A DNA stretch of 46,745 nucleotides, taken from the NCBI GenBank assembly GCA_949291395.1, contig CASEVW010000114.1, forward strand, positions 1 through 46,745, read 5' to 3'. The notes under the pieces were generated by a model. That model had not been told where the DNA came from and did no database searches. It saw only the letters and a program-made list of their open reading frames with translations. How positions within the stretch are numbered: position 1 is the first letter of the stretch; the number at the start of each line of letters is the position of its first letter. Positions 1-8,017 of the stretch are shown here, one piece after another. A program made the translations under genes and the position numbers. The stretch comes from an uncultured Oscillospiraceae bacterium. Lineage in GTDB: Bacteria > Bacillota > Clostridia > Oscillospirales > Ruminococcaceae.

Positions 1-255
1 CTCGGCGGCCAGCCGGTCCACCAGGCCCAGGGCCAGGGGGTCGTCCGGGGCCACCACCACATAGTCGAAGCCTTCCGCCTTGGCAAAGGCGGCCTGGGCC
101 TCGATGTCAGTGGCCGGGATGTTCTTGCATTTGGCGTCACAGGCGATGCCGCCGTTGCCGGGGGCCGCCCAGATCTCGGTGCACAAAGGGCTTTCTTTCA
201 GTTTTTTCACGATGGCGTGTTCACGGCCGCCGCCACCCACGACCAGTACTTTCAT
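1..255 (-). CDS. purD: Phosphoribosylamine-glycine ligase, N-terminal part (cut by window edge)
   Basis: GAR synthetase joins glycine to phosphoribosylamine using ATP, the second step of purine synthesis. Only the first 85 residues lie in the window; the gene runs off the left edge on the minus strand. The start is the ATG at 253-255, directly followed by the family's nucleotide-binding opening with GGGGREHA at residues 7-14, then a beta-alpha ATP-grasp N-domain pattern ending in VVVAPDDPLALGLVDRLAAE. It is the last pur gene in the series but is separated from purH by 170 bp that hold a separate extended -10 promoter and a stable hairpin, so it can be expressed apart from the rest of the operon. 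Confidence 0.93.
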   Translation of the reverse strand, partial: MKVLVVGGGGREHAIVKKLKESPLCTEIWAAPGNGGIACDAKCKNIPATDIEAQAAFAKAEGFDYVVVAPDDPLALGLVDRLAAE

Positions 256-309
256 GCGCACTGTCCCTTCTTTCGTCACAAAATCACACAGGCAAACCAA
301 ACATTCAGA

Positions 310-345
310 GAGCCAGGCGGCCGCTTAGCCGAGGCCTCCTGGCTC
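310..345 (-). promoter_or_regulatory. Stable hairpin in the purD 5' untranslated region
   Basis: On the minus strand the arms GAGCCAGG and CCTGGCTC, continued by GGCC/GGCC, form a 12-bp stem between the purD promoter and start. No T-run follows (TCTGAATG), so it is unlikely to be a simple terminator. A role in RNA stability, processing or attenuation is possible. Confidence 0.5.
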
Positions 346-370
346 ACTGTTTCGCTTTTACGACAGTTTT

Positions 371-379
371 ATTATATCA
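371..379 (-). promoter_or_regulatory. Extended -10 promoter for purD
   Basis: Reading the minus strand, TGATATAAT matches the TGnTATAAT extended -10 exactly. The -35 region is poor, as is common with extended -10 promoters. It lies just downstream of the purH stop and would start transcripts about 110 nt before purD. Confidence 0.55.
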
Positions 380-425
380 GAAAAACGCTTCGCTGTGCTC
401 ACCGGGGCAAAAATTCCTTTTTGCT

Positions 426-1598
426 TTAGTGGTGGAACAGCCGGATGCCGCAGAACGCCATGGCGATGCCGTATTTGTTGCAGGTGTCGATGACCTGCTG
501 GTCCCGGATGGAACCACCGGGCTGCACGATGGCTTCCACGCCGCTGCGGCGGGCACGCTCGATGTTGTCGCCAAAGGGGAAGAAGGCATCGCTGCCCAGC
601 ACCACGCCCTTCACCTGGGCCAGCCAGGCTTTCTTTTCCTCGGCGGTGAGGGGCTCGGGCTGGCGGGTAAAGGTCTCGGCCCACACCTCGTCGCCGATCA
701 CGTCCTCGTACTCATCGCTGATGTACACGTCGATGGCGTTGTCCCGGTTGGGGCGGGAAACGTCCGGGCGGAAAGGCAGGTCCAGCACCTTGGGGTGGTG
801 GCGCAGCTGCCAGATGTCCGCCTTGTTGCCCGCCAGGCGGGTGCAGTGGATGCGGCTCTGCTGGCCGGCGCCCACGCCGATCACCTGGCCGCCCTGGGCG
901 TAGCACACGCTGTTGGACTGGGTGTATTTCAGGGTGATGAGGCAGAGCATCAGGTCCCGCTTCTGCTCGGCGGTGAGGGTCTTGTTGTCGGTGACCAGGT
1001 TCTCCAGCATGGCCTCGTTGATGGCCAGGTCGTTGCGGCCCTGCTCGAACACGATGCCGAACACCTGCTTGCGCTCGATGGGGTCGGGTACATAATCCGG
1101 GTCGATCTGCACGATGTTGTAGCCGCCCTTGCGCTTTGCTTTCAGGATGGCCAGGGCCTCGTCGGTGTAGCCGGGGGCGATGATGCCGTCGGTCACCTCG
1201 TGCTGGATCACCTTGGCGCAGCTCTCGTCGCACACGTCAGACAGGGCGATCCAGTCGCCGAAGCTGCTCATCCGGTCCGCGCCCCGGGCCCGGGCATAGG
1301 CGCAGGCCAGGGGGCTGAGCTCCAGCCCCTCGCAGAAGTACATCTTTTTCAGGGTGTCGTCCAGGGGCAGGCCCAGGGCCGCGCCCGCCGGGGACACATG
1401 CTTAAAGGAAGCGGCGGCGGGCAGGCCGGTGGCCTGTTTCAGCTCCTTCACCAGCTGCCAGGAGTTCAAGGCGTCCAAAAAGTTGATGTAGCCGGGCTTG
1501 CCGTTCAGCACGGTCACCGGCAGCTCGCCGTGGCGCATAAAGATGCGGGCGGGCTTCTGGTTCGGGTTGCAGCCGTATTTCAGTTCCAGTTCGGTCAT
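426..1598 (-). CDS. purH: AICAR formyltransferase, stand-alone domain of PurH
   Basis: It transfers a formyl group from 10-formyl-THF to AICAR, the penultimate step to IMP. At 390 aa it holds only the formyltransferase half of bifunctional PurH (about 510-530 aa); the roughly 190-residue N-terminal MGS/IMP cyclohydrolase domain is absent. The start reads straight into KYGCNPNQ (residues 7-14), and the catalytic Lys-His pair is seen in FKHVSPAG (K66, H67). The IWQLRHHPKV and GSDAFFPFGDN segments are also typical. The missing cyclohydrolase is supplied by the PurO-like gene 13 bp upstream. This split arrangement is known in some Clostridia and Archaea. Confidence 0.93.
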   Translation of the reverse strand: MTELELKYGCNPNQKPARIFMRHGELPVTVLNGKPGYINFLDALNSWQLVKELKQATGLPAAASFKHVSPAGAALGLPLDDTLKKMYFCEGLELSPLACAYARARGADRMSSFGDWIALSDVCDESCAKVIQHEVTDGIIAPGYTDEALAILKAKRKGGYNIVQIDPDYVPDPIERKQVFGIVFEQGRNDLAINEAMLENLVTDNKTLTAEQKRDLMLCLITLKYTQSNSVCYAQGGQVIGVGAGQQSRIHCTRLAGNKADIWQLRHHPKVLDLPFRPDVSRPNRDNAIDVYISDEYEDVIGDEVWAETFTRQPEPLTAEEKKAWLAQVKGVVLGSDAFFPFGDNIERARRSGVEAIVQPGGSIRDQQVIDTCNKYGIAMAFCGIRLFHH

Positions 1599-1611
1599 GG
1601 TATCGTCCCCC

Positions 1612-2352
1612 TTATTCCTCGTCGGCGCATACCGCGTCGTATTTGTTGATGATCACGTCCTCGGTCTCGCCGGTGGCCAGGTCGATGCTGCGCACGAACA
1701 GGCTCACCTTGTTGTCCACGTTCAGGTTCGCCCACAGCTCCACCGCCAGCTCCCCGGCCTCTTCCGGGATGGCCACTCGCTCCGGCTCGCCCTCAAAGCT
1801 GGGGATGGGGCTGCCGTCGCACTTGTAGGTGTGGATAAAGTGGCCCTCGCCCGCCACCGGCTGGGGATACTCGTAGAAGTAACGGCGGCAGCTCTCGCCG
1901 TTGCCGTCGGCGCTCTTCAAAATGGACAGCTTGTAGCTGCAAGCGCCCTCGCTGCGCTCCACCAGGCCGCTGATGCGGGGGGTCCAGTTGGGGCCGTCCG
2001 GCTCGAAGGTGCGGGTGCGCAGGGCGTCCTCAAAGCGCTCGCCCCGGGCCATGAATTCGTACACGGTGTCGGTCTGGTCGCCGTTGGTCACGATGTGGCT
2101 CTCGCCCACCGTGCGCACCGGGTTGTAGATGATCAGGCTGGGATCCTCCAGCTTGGCCGGGTCCGCCGCCAGGGTGCGGATGCCGCCGATCTGGGGCACG
2201 GGGTCAAACACCCGGTTGCGGCTGTTGGCGCTGCGGCCCATGATGAAGTAGGCGATCATTGCCTTTTTGCCGCTGGGGGCAAGGCCCAGCACGATGCCGC
2301 GGCCGGGGTAAGCGTTCTCTTTGACCAGGGTGTACAGGTCCAGCAGTTCCAT
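1612..2352 (-). CDS. purO: IMP cyclohydrolase, archaeal PurO-like family
   Basis: It is predicted to close the ring of FAICAR to give IMP. The 246-aa protein begins MELLDLYTLV and carries GRGIVLG (18-24) and a GRSANSRNRVF segment that I recognise from the PurO-type IMP_cyclohyd family rather than the MGS fold of normal bacterial PurH. The start at 2350-2352 was chosen because CGGAGG sits 6 nt upstream; a longer in-frame start at 2373 would put this ribosome site inside the gene. It lies between purN and the formyltransferase-only purH, exactly complementing that gene's missing domain. Confidence 0.85.
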   Translation of the reverse strand: MELLDLYTLVKENAYPGRGIVLGLAPSGKKAMIAYFIMGRSANSRNRVFDPVPQIGGIRTLAADPAKLEDPSLIIYNPVRTVGESHIVTNGDQTDTVYEFMARGERFEDALRTRTFEPDGPNWTPRISGLVERSEGACSYKLSILKSADGNGESCRRYFYEYPQPVAGEGHFIHTYKCDGSPIPSFEGEPERVAIPEEAGELAVELWANLNVDNKVSLFVRSIDLATGETEDVIINKYDAVCADEE

Positions 2353-2392
2353 GATTGACCTCCGTTTATCCAATCTGTATAAAAGCTAAAAT

Positions 2393-2992
2393 TTATTCTT
2401 TATCGTATTGTTCGCACACTTCGGCGATGGCGGCGGGCAGGATGATCCATTCCGCCTGCTCCATCACCCGGCGCTGTAAGGTCTCGGGGGTGTCGCCGGG
2501 CAGCACCTCCACCGCCTTCTGCTTGAGGATGCGCCCGCCGTCGCAGATCTCGTTCACAAAGTGCACCGTGGCCCCGGTGACCTTCACGCCCTTTTCCAAG
2601 GCGGCCTGGTGCACCCGCAGGCCGTAAAAACCCTCGCCGCAGAAGCTGGGGATCAGGCTGGGATGCACGTTCAGGATGCGCTCGGGGTAAGCGGCGATGA
2701 CGCTGGGCCCCAAAATGGACAGGAAACCCGCCAGCACCACCAGGTCGATGTGGTTTTGCCGCAGCACCTCCAAAAGGGCCGCGTCAAAGGCTTCGCTGCT
2801 CTCGTAGTCACGGCGGCGCACCACCACGCCGGGCACGCCCGCCTTTGCCGCCCGCTCCAGGGCGTAAACGCCGGGTTTGGAGGCCACCACCAGGCTCACC
2901 CGGCCGTGGGGGATCTGGCCCCTGGCCTGGCTGTCCAGGATGGCCTGGAGGTTGGTCCCTCCGCCGGAGACCAGCACTGCGATGTTCAGCAT
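2393..2992 (-). CDS. purN: Phosphoribosylglycinamide formyltransferase
   Basis: GAR transformylase uses 10-formyl-THF to formylate GAR (third step of purine synthesis). At 199 aa it has the expected length. [10 protein letters not shown] (9-18) is the phosphate-binding loop. [10 protein letters not shown] gives the catalytic Asn108 and His110, and the EICDGG segment supplies the conserved Asp (D151). The start overlaps the end of purM by 7 bp, which implies translational coupling. Confidence 0.96.
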   Translation of the reverse strand: MLNIAVLVSGGGTNLQAILDSQARGQIPHGRVSLVVASKPGVYALERAAKAGVPGVVVRRRDYESSEAFDAALLEVLRQNHIDLVVLAGFLSILGPSVIAAYPERILNVHPSLIPSFCGEGFYGLRVHQAALEKGVKVTGATVHFVNEICDGGRILKQKAVEVLPGDTPETLQRRVMEQAEWIILPAAIAEVCEQYDKE

Positions 2993-4026
2993 AGCTCCAC
3001 GCCCTCGCCTTCGCCGATCACGCCCAGCAGGTAAGCGTCCTCGCCGTGGGCTTTCAGGATCTCCAGGGCCTTGTCCGCATCCTCCTTGGCCACCACCAGG
3101 GTCATGCCAACGCCCATGTTGAAGGTGTTGAACATGTCTCGCTGGGGGATGTTGCCCGCCTTCTGGATGTGGCCGAACAGGGCCGGGGTGCGCACGTCCT
3201 CTTTTTTGATGACCGCCTTGCAGCCCTTTTTCAGGCTGCGGGGGATGTTCTCGTAAAAACCGCCGCCGGTGATGTGGGACACGCCCTTCACCGTCAGCTG
3301 GTCCATCACGGCCAGCACCGGCTTCACATAGATCTTGGTGGGGGCCAGCAGGGCCTCGCCCAGGGTGCAGCCCAGGTCCTCATGGTACTCTTTCAGCACC
3401 TCGGGATGGCCTTCCAGGTCGAACACCCGGCGCACCAGCGAGAAGCCGTTGGAGTGCACGCCGGAGGAAGGCAGGGCGATGATCACGTCGCCGGGCTCCA
3501 TGCCCTCGTTGGAAAGGATCTTGTTCTTGTCCACCGCGCCCACGGTGAAGCCCGCCAGGTCGTACTCGTCCTCGGGGTAAAAGCCGGGCATCTCGGCGGT
3601 CTCGCCGCCCACCAGGGCGCAGCCCGCCTGCACGCAGCCCTCGGCCACGCCGGCCACCATCTGGGCCACCCGCTCGGGCACATTTTTGCCGCAGGCGATG
3701 TAATCCAAAAAGATCAGGGGCTTGGCGCCGGCGCAGACCACGTCGTTCACGCACATGGCCACGCAGTCGATGCCCACGGTGTCGTGCTTGTCCATCAAAA
3801 AGGCCAGCTTCAGCTTGGTGCCCACGCCGTCGGTGCCGGATACCAGCACCGGGTGGGGCATGTTGGTGCAGTCCAGCTCGAACAGGCCGCCAAAGCCGCC
3901 CAGGCCCCCCACCACGCCGGGGATCACGGTGCGGGCCACATGCTGCTTCATCAGCTCAACGGCCTTATAACCGGCGGTGATGTCCACACCGGCCGCCGCA
4001 TAGCTTTGCGAAAAACTCTTTTCCAT
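2986..4026 (-). CDS. purM: Phosphoribosylformylglycinamidine cyclo-ligase (AIR synthetase)
   Basis: It closes the imidazole ring of FGAM with ATP to form AIR. The 346-aa length is typical. Family motifs are [11 protein letters not shown] near the N-terminus, [23 protein letters not shown] for the ATP site, and [15 protein letters not shown]. It ends in [12 protein letters not shown]. It overlaps purN by 7 bp and follows purF by 82 bp; that spacer contains a GC-rich hairpin but no T-run, so readthrough is expected. No purL or purS/purQ is visible in the window, so FGAM synthase must be encoded elsewhere. Confidence 0.97.
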   Translation of the reverse strand: MEKSFSQSYAAAGVDITAGYKAVELMKQHVARTVIPGVVGGLGGFGGLFELDCTNMPHPVLVSGTDGVGTKLKLAFLMDKHDTVGIDCVAMCVNDVVCAGAKPLIFLDYIACGKNVPERVAQMVAGVAEGCVQAGCALVGGETAEMPGFYPEDEYDLAGFTVGAVDKNKILSNEGMEPGDVIIALPSSGVHSNGFSLVRRVFDLEGHPEVLKEYHEDLGCTLGEALLAPTKIYVKPVLAVMDQLTVKGVSHITGGGFYENIPRSLKKGCKAVIKKEDVRTPALFGHIQKAGNIPQRDMFNTFNMGVGMTLVVAKEDADKALEILKAHGEDAYLLGVIGEGEGVELC

Positions 4027-4108
4027 AGGGGTCTCCTCCTTCTTGCCCTTTTCCGGGCAATGCCGGGGCCGCCCCGCGGCCCCAGCCCTTCGGCCGATCC
4101 GTCCTGGA

Positions 4109-5548
4109 TCAGTCGTTGCTGTTCAGTTTCTGTGCGTATTTGTCCATGAACTCCGTCTTGGGGGGTTCCACCGGATACTCGCCGGTAAAACAGCCCACGC
4201 AGAAGTCCAGCTTGCAGCCCTCGGCGATCTTGCCCACGCTGTCCACGCTCAAAAAGCCCAGGCTGTCCACGCCCAGGTGCTGGGCGATCTCCTCGGTGGT
4301 GTAGTTGGCGGCGATCAGGTTCTTGCGGCTGTCCACATCGGTGCCGAAGTAGCAGGGGTACAAAAACTTCGGGCTGGATACCCGGAAGTGCACCTCGCTG
4401 GCGCCGGCTTCCCGCAGCAGCTGCACCATCTGGCGGGAGGTGGTGCCCCGCACGATGGAGTCGTCCACCAGCACCACCCGCTTGCCGGCCACGGTGTCGG
4501 CGATGGGGTTCAGCTTGATGCGCACGGTGTTCTCCCGCAGCTTCTGGCTGGGCTGGATGAAGGTGCGCCCGATGTACTTGTTCTTCAAAAAGCCGATGCC
4601 GTAGGGGATGCCGCTCTGCTGGGCGTAGCCCAACGCGGCATCCAGGCCGGAGTCCGGCGCGCCGATGACCACGTCCGCCTGGGTGGGATGCTCCAGCGCC
4701 AGGAAAGCGCCGGCCCGGCGGCGGGCACGGTGGACGGAAGCGCCGTCGATGACGGAGTCCGGCCGGGCAAAGTAGACGTATTCAAACACGCACAGGCCGG
4801 TCTTCTGGCCGCAGGCGTGGCGGATGCTGTGCACGCCCTCGCTGTCGATCACCAGGATCTCGCCGGGCTCGATGTCCCGCACGAATTCGCCGCCCGCCGC
4901 GTGGATGGCGCAGCTCTCGCTGGCGATCACGTCGCTGTTTCCGATCTTGCCCAGGCACAGGGGCCGGATGCCCTGGGGGTCCCGGGCCGCCACGATCTTG
5001 CGGGGGCTCATCACCACCAGGGAGTAAGCGCCTTTCAGCCGGTCCACGGCCTGCTCCACGGCGGTCTGGATGCTGTCGGCGCTCAGCCGCTCCCGGGTGA
5101 TGGCGTAGGCGATGACCTCGATGTCGCTGGTGGTGTGGAAGATGCCGCCTTTCAGCTCCAGCTCTTCCCGCAGCTCCACCGCGTTGGTCAGCTGGCCGTT
5201 GAAGGCCAGGGCCATGGTGCCCTTGATGTGGCGCACCAACATGGGCTGGCTGCTGGTGCGGGTGCGGTCCTTATAGGGGGCGTAGCGGCAGTGGCCCAGG
5301 GCCATCTGTCCCTTGCCCAGGCTGCGGATCACGTCCGGGGTGAACACCTCGTTCACCAGGCCCAGATCCTTGTGGCTGCGGATCACGCCGTCCTCGTTCA
5401 CGGCGATGCCGCAGCTCTCCTGCCCACGGTGCTGCAAAGCGTACAGGCCGTAGTAGGTGTCCGCCACCACGTCCATCTCCTGGTCCCGGCTGTAAACGGC
5501 GAACACGCCGCACTCATCGTGGAGCTTGCTTTCCAGATAATCGTACAT
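4109..5548 (-). CDS. purF: Amidophosphoribosyltransferase, 4Fe-4S type
   Basis: It makes phosphoribosylamine from PRPP and glutamine, the committed step. The 479-aa protein has a short 12-residue propeptide before the catalytic Cys13 ([11 protein letters not shown]), as in Bacillus-type enzymes that must be processed. The PRPP loop [13 protein letters not shown] is at 358-370. Cys253, Cys399, Cys450 and Cys453 ([10 protein letters not shown]) match the spacing of the four Fe-S cluster ligands of B. subtilis PurF, so the enzyme is likely oxygen-labile, in line with an anaerobic host. It lies 27 bp after purC. Confidence 0.97.
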   Translation of the reverse strand: MYDYLESKLHDECGVFAVYSRDQEMDVVADTYYGLYALQHRGQESCGIAVNEDGVIRSHKDLGLVNEVFTPDVIRSLGKGQMALGHCRYAPYKDRTRTSSQPMLVRHIKGTMALAFNGQLTNAVELREELELKGGIFHTTSDIEVIAYAITRERLSADSIQTAVEQAVDRLKGAYSLVVMSPRKIVAARDPQGIRPLCLGKIGNSDVIASESCAIHAAGGEFVRDIEPGEILVIDSEGVHSIRHACGQKTGLCVFEYVYFARPDSVIDGASVHRARRRAGAFLALEHPTQADVVIGAPDSGLDAALGYAQQSGIPYGIGFLKNKYIGRTFIQPSQKLRENTVRIKLNPIADTVAGKRVVLVDDSIVRGTTSRQMVQLLREAGASEVHFRVSSPKFLYPCYFGTDVDSRKNLIAANYTTEEIAQHLGVDSLGFLSVDSVGKIAEGCKLDFCVGCFTGEYPVEPPKTEFMDKYAQKLNSND

Positions 5549-5575
5549 AATGCAGTTTCTCCCCCCGTTTTCTCG

Positions 5576-6283
5576 TTAGCCCAGCAGCCGCTTCATCACT
5601 TCCTGGTAGGCTTCTTCCTCGCCGCCCAGATCCCGGCGGAACAGGTCCTTGTCCAGGTGGGCGCCGGTGGTGGCGTCCCAGAAGCGGCAGGTGTCGGGGC
5701 TGATCTCGTCGGCCAGCACGATGGTGCCGTCGGCCAGGCGGCCGAACTCCAGCTTAAAGTCGATGAGCCGGATGTTGAACTGCAGCAGGTAGGCGCTGAG
5801 GATCTCGTTCACCTGGAAGGCGTATTGAGAGATGGTGTCCAGCTCCTCCTGGGTGGCCAGGCCCAGAGCCAGGGCATGGTAGTGGTTGATGAGGGGGTCG
5901 TGCAGGTCGTCGTTCTTATAGCTGAACTCCAGGGTGGGGCTCTGGAACTTGGTGCCCTCGGCCACGCCGTAGCGCTTGGAGAAGCTGCCGGCGGCCACGT
6001 TGCGCACGATGACTTCCAGGGGAACGATCTCCACCTTCTTCACCAGGGTCTCCCGGTCGCTCAGTTCCTCCACAAAGTGGGTGGGCACGCCCTTTTCCTC
6101 CAGCATCTTCATCAGATTGTTGGACAGCTTGTTGTTCACCACGCCCTTGCCCCGGATGGTGCCCTTCTTGGCGCCGTCGCCGGCAGTGGCGTCGTCTTTG
6201 TAATCCACGATCACCAGATCGGGGTCCTCGGTGGCGAATACCTTTTTTGCCTTGCCTTCGTACATCTGCTCCAGTTTTTTCAT
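5576..6283 (-). CDS. purC: SAICAR synthetase
   Basis: It condenses CAIR with aspartate using ATP. The 235-aa length fits the short bacterial form. Recognised segments are MYEGKAKKVF near the N-terminus, DYKDDATAGDGAKKGTIRGKG, FSKRYGVAEGTKF, IRLIDFKLEFGRL and VLADEISPDTCRFWD, the last being the substrate-binding end of the fold. The start has AAAGGAG about 11 nt upstream. It is the second gene of the operon, 72 bp after purE. Confidence 0.97.
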   Translation of the reverse strand: MKKLEQMYEGKAKKVFATEDPDLVIVDYKDDATAGDGAKKGTIRGKGVVNNKLSNNLMKMLEEKGVPTHFVEELSDRETLVKKVEIVPLEVIVRNVAAGSFSKRYGVAEGTKFQSPTLEFSYKNDDLHDPLINHYHALALGLATQEELDTISQYAFQVNEILSAYLLQFNIRLIDFKLEFGRLADGTIVLADEISPDTCRFWDATTGAHLDKDLFRRDLGGEEEAYQEVMKRLLG

Positions 6284-6355
6284 TGTGTTTGCGCTCCTTT
6301 TCCGCTGCGTTTTATGGTGATATTTCTTCTTTCGTCATTCACTTTGGTCGGCGTT

Positions 6356-6859
6356 TTACAGCCCGGCCAGCTCCGCCTGCAGTTTTTCTTCCTTTGCGGC
6401 GATCTGGGCGGCCATGGCCTGCCGGTCAGCGTCCAGCTTGGCGGCCAGCTCCTCGTCCTGGATGGCCAGCATCTGGGCGGCCAGGATGGCGGCGTTCTTG
6501 GCCCCGTTCAGGGCAACGGTGGCCACAGGGATGCCGCTGGGCATCTGCACGGTGGCCAGCAGGGCGTCCAGGCCGTCCAACGCGCCGCCCTTCATGGGGA
6601 TGCCGATCACCGGCAGGGTGGTGTTGGCGGCGATGGCGCCCGCCAGGTGGGCTGCCATGCCGGCGGCGCAGAGGATGGCCCCAAAGCCCTTTGCCCGGGC
6701 CTGTTTTGCAAAGCTGGCGGCGGGGGCGGGGGTGCGGTGGGCGCTGAGGATGTGCGCCTCGCAGGGGATGCCCAGGCGTTTCAGCTCGGCGGCGGCAGCC
6801 TTCACCACCGGCCAGTCACTGTCGCTTCCCATCAAAATGGCTACTTTTTTGTGCTCCAT
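6356..6859 (-). CDS. purE: N5-carboxyaminoimidazole ribonucleotide mutase (class I PurE)
   Basis: It moves the carboxylate of N5-CAIR to give CAIR. The chosen ATG (6857-6859) has AGGAGG 8 nt upstream and gives a 167-aa protein, the usual PurE size; a longer open frame upstream is just leader. MGSDSDWPV at 10-18 is the class I signature, followed by SAHRTP and GMAAHLAGAIAANTTLPVIG. No purK follows. It is the first gene of the operon, and its leader ends in a terminator only 32 nt before the start, so expression probably depends on attenuation. Confidence 0.96.
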   Translation of the reverse strand: MEHKKVAILMGSDSDWPVVKAAAAELKRLGIPCEAHILSAHRTPAPAASFAKQARAKGFGAILCAAGMAAHLAGAIAANTTLPVIGIPMKGGALDGLDALLATVQMPSGIPVATVALNGAKNAAILAAQMLAIQDEELAAKLDADRQAMAAQIAAKEEKLQAELAGL

Positions 6860-6891
6860 GATCAAGATCCTCCTGTAACAAAAGGGCAATG

Positions 6892-6922
6892 AAAAAGACC
6901 GCAGTGCGGATGCACTACGGCC
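6892..6922 (-). terminator. Attenuator-type terminator before purE
   Basis: On the minus strand GGCCGTAGTGC and GCACTGCGGTC pair around a 4-nt loop (11 positions, two imperfect) and are followed by TTTTT. An upstream copy of the 5' arm, GGCCGAGTGC at 6982-6991, can pair with the same 3' arm (10 bp, one bulge). That gives a plausible antiterminator. Confidence 0.6.
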
Positions 6923-7090
6923 TTTCGTATACACGGGTAGCGGGATGGGTGCTCTTCGCCCCAAACAGGGCAAAAAAGCCTGCACTCGGCCCTCCGGCAC
7001 TGGCTGCTGCAACATGCATCTGTCCCATGGGTCGGCACCTCCAACTCGCTTTCTTCGGCGGGCGGCTTTTGCGAACAGCCGTCCCCTTCC
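6923..7090 (-). promoter_or_regulatory. Structured purE leader RNA, class unknown
   Basis: About 170 nt of untranslated leader lie between the predicted transcription start and the attenuator. Visible elements are a CGGCT/AGCCG hairpin near the 5' end, a GCCC/GGGC hairpin near 6955-6970, and the strand GGCCGAGTGC that mimics the terminator's 5' arm. I do not see the conserved cores of purine, ZTP or ykkC-type (PRPP) riboswitches. The overall shape, a long folded leader that runs into a terminator ahead of a pur operon, suggests ligand- or translation-dependent attenuation. A 6S-like RNA is a weak alternative. Confidence 0.4.
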
Positions 7091-7096
7091 ATCTCT

Positions 7097-7126
7097 AGTT
7101 TAACAGGGCCCTTCGGCAAAATGCAA
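7097..7126 (-). promoter_or_regulatory. Predicted promoter of the pur operon leader
   Basis: Minus-strand TTGCAT, 18 bp, TAAACT (or TTAAAC with 17 bp). Both boxes are partial matches, but the position fits a roughly 230-nt leader before purE. Confidence 0.4.
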
Positions 7127-7200
7127 CCTTTTTGCGCCCTGCGGAATATTTTCAGAAGTTTCGCCGTGTTGTTGAATATTCCCCCTGATTTTTTGGCGTT

Positions 7201-7223
7201 TTTACCAATTGTCATTTGGTAAA
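7201..7223. promoter_or_regulatory. 8-bp perfect inverted repeat, possible operator
   Basis: TTTACCAA and TTGGTAAA are separated by 7 bp. No T-run follows on either strand. It lies upstream of the purE leader promoter and just downstream of the ybaK stop. An operator for the pur operon or a weak terminator for ybaK are both possible. Confidence 0.35.
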
Positions 7224-7246
7224 GTATTACTCTTGCTGTACGGTTT

Positions 7247-7732
7247 TCACGCAAATGTAATACTTTCAAAGGCCGCTTTGGTCACCTTGGCCAGGTCGGC
7301 GGGGGCCAGCTCCACCTGGGCGCCGATCTTGCCGGCGCTCACCATGATGGTGGGCTTGTCCTGGGCGGAGGCGTCCACCACCGTGACGAACTGCTTTTTC
7401 ATGCCCACCGGGCTGCACCCGCCCCGGATGTAGCCGGTGGTCTTGAGCAGGTCCGCCACGTGCAGCATGGCCACGCTCTTCTCCCCCACCGCCTTGGCCG
7501 CCTTTTTCAGGTCCAGCTCAGCCGCCACCGGGATGACGAACACGTAAAAGTTTTTGCTGGCCCCCTGGGTCACCAGGGTCTTGAACACCCGCGCCGGGTC
7601 CTGCCCCAGCTTGTGGGCCACCGAAACGCCGTCGATGGCGCCGTCCTCGTGGTCGTACTCGTGGAAGGTGTAAGGGATCTTCGCGGTGTCCAGCATCCGC
7701 ATCGCGTTGGTCTTGGTCTGTTTGTGCGCCAT
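7247..7732 (-). CDS. ybaK: YbaK/EbsC-family Cys-tRNA(Pro) deacylase
   Basis: Members of this family hydrolyse cysteine mischarged onto tRNA-Pro in the cytoplasm. The 161-aa length is typical. Recognised features are the TKTNAMRMLD opening, the YDHEDG segment, the FKTLVTQG strand containing the conserved Lys, LKKAAKAVGEKSVAM, and the TGYIRGGCSPVGMKK loop that shapes the substrate pocket. It has its own promoter, divergent from aroF, and no obvious functional link to the purine genes downstream. Confidence 0.92.
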   Translation of the reverse strand: MAHKQTKTNAMRMLDTAKIPYTFHEYDHEDGAIDGVSVAHKLGQDPARVFKTLVTQGASKNFYVFVIPVAAELDLKKAAKAVGEKSVAMLHVADLLKTTGYIRGGCSPVGMKKQFVTVVDASAQDKPTIMVSAGKIGAQVELAPADLAKVTKAAFESITFA

Positions 7733-7767
7733 GGTCTTTCCCTGCCTTTTTTGTTTCGTATATACTT

Positions 7768-7796
7768 ATTATAGTATCCTGGGCCGCCGGGCGCAA
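7768..7796 (-). promoter_or_regulatory. Promoter of ybaK
   Basis: Minus-strand TTGCGC, 17 bp, TATAAT; the -10 is a perfect consensus, about 35 bp upstream of the ybaK ATG. It is divergent from the aroF promoter. Confidence 0.65.
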
Positions 7797-7833
7797 GCGA
7801 TGCTTTTTTGCTTTACCCAGTTAAAATTATTTC

Positions 7834-7862
7834 TTGACAAACCCTGTCCCCGGTGGTATGCT
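7834..7862 (+). promoter_or_regulatory. Promoter of the aroF leader
   Basis: TTGACA, 17 bp, TATGCT: consensus -35, good spacing, acceptable -10. Transcription would start near 7869, about 27 nt before a leader-peptide start codon and 240 nt before aroF. Confidence 0.75.
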
Positions 7863-7895
7863 TTACCCTATCAGAAGCGAATGTGAGGACGTTTT

Positions 7896-7985
7896 ATGGC
7901 CCGTCTGTTTACCGCAAACGAATATTATGGCTTTGTCTATTTTGGCAAGGTCTTGGTTTGCTGTGAACATTCCCGGGCGGTGTAA
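7896..7985 (+). CDS. Aromatic-rich leader peptide of aroF (29 aa), predicted attenuator
   Basis: This is a short ORF from ATG 7896 to TAA 7985 with a well-placed ribosome site (GAGGAC, 7 nt spacing). Residues 9-18 read EYYGFVYFGK, so five of seven consecutive codons (10-16) are Tyr or Phe, and Phe5 precedes them. No trace of a longer protein domain exists. GCAAAC (7914-7919) and GTTTGC (7956-7961) pair perfectly and enclose the Tyr/Phe codons, so a ribosome stalled there would block that stem. TTCCCGG (7970-7976) can pair with CCGGGGG (8020-8026), the 5' arm of the terminator. This matches classical ribosome-mediated attenuation responding to charged tRNA-Tyr/Phe. Function is inferred. Confidence 0.72.
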   Translation: MARLFTANEYYGFVYFGKVLVCCEHSRAV

Positions 7986-8017
7986 ACGCCGGCGCATCGG
8001 TTTTGCCGTTACGTCCC

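Noticed and set aside
4043-6892. A 949-codon open frame on the plus strand opposite purF, purC and purE
   Set aside because: It is antisense to three certain genes. Its product is His/Val/Gly/Leu-rich with no domain, a normal effect of high third-position GC.
6860-7246. Purine, ZTP, PRPP (ykkC-type) riboswitch or 6S RNA upstream of purE
   Set aside because: I looked for their conserved cores on the minus strand and could not find them. 6S RNA cannot be shown from pairing by eye. The region is kept only as an unassigned leader.
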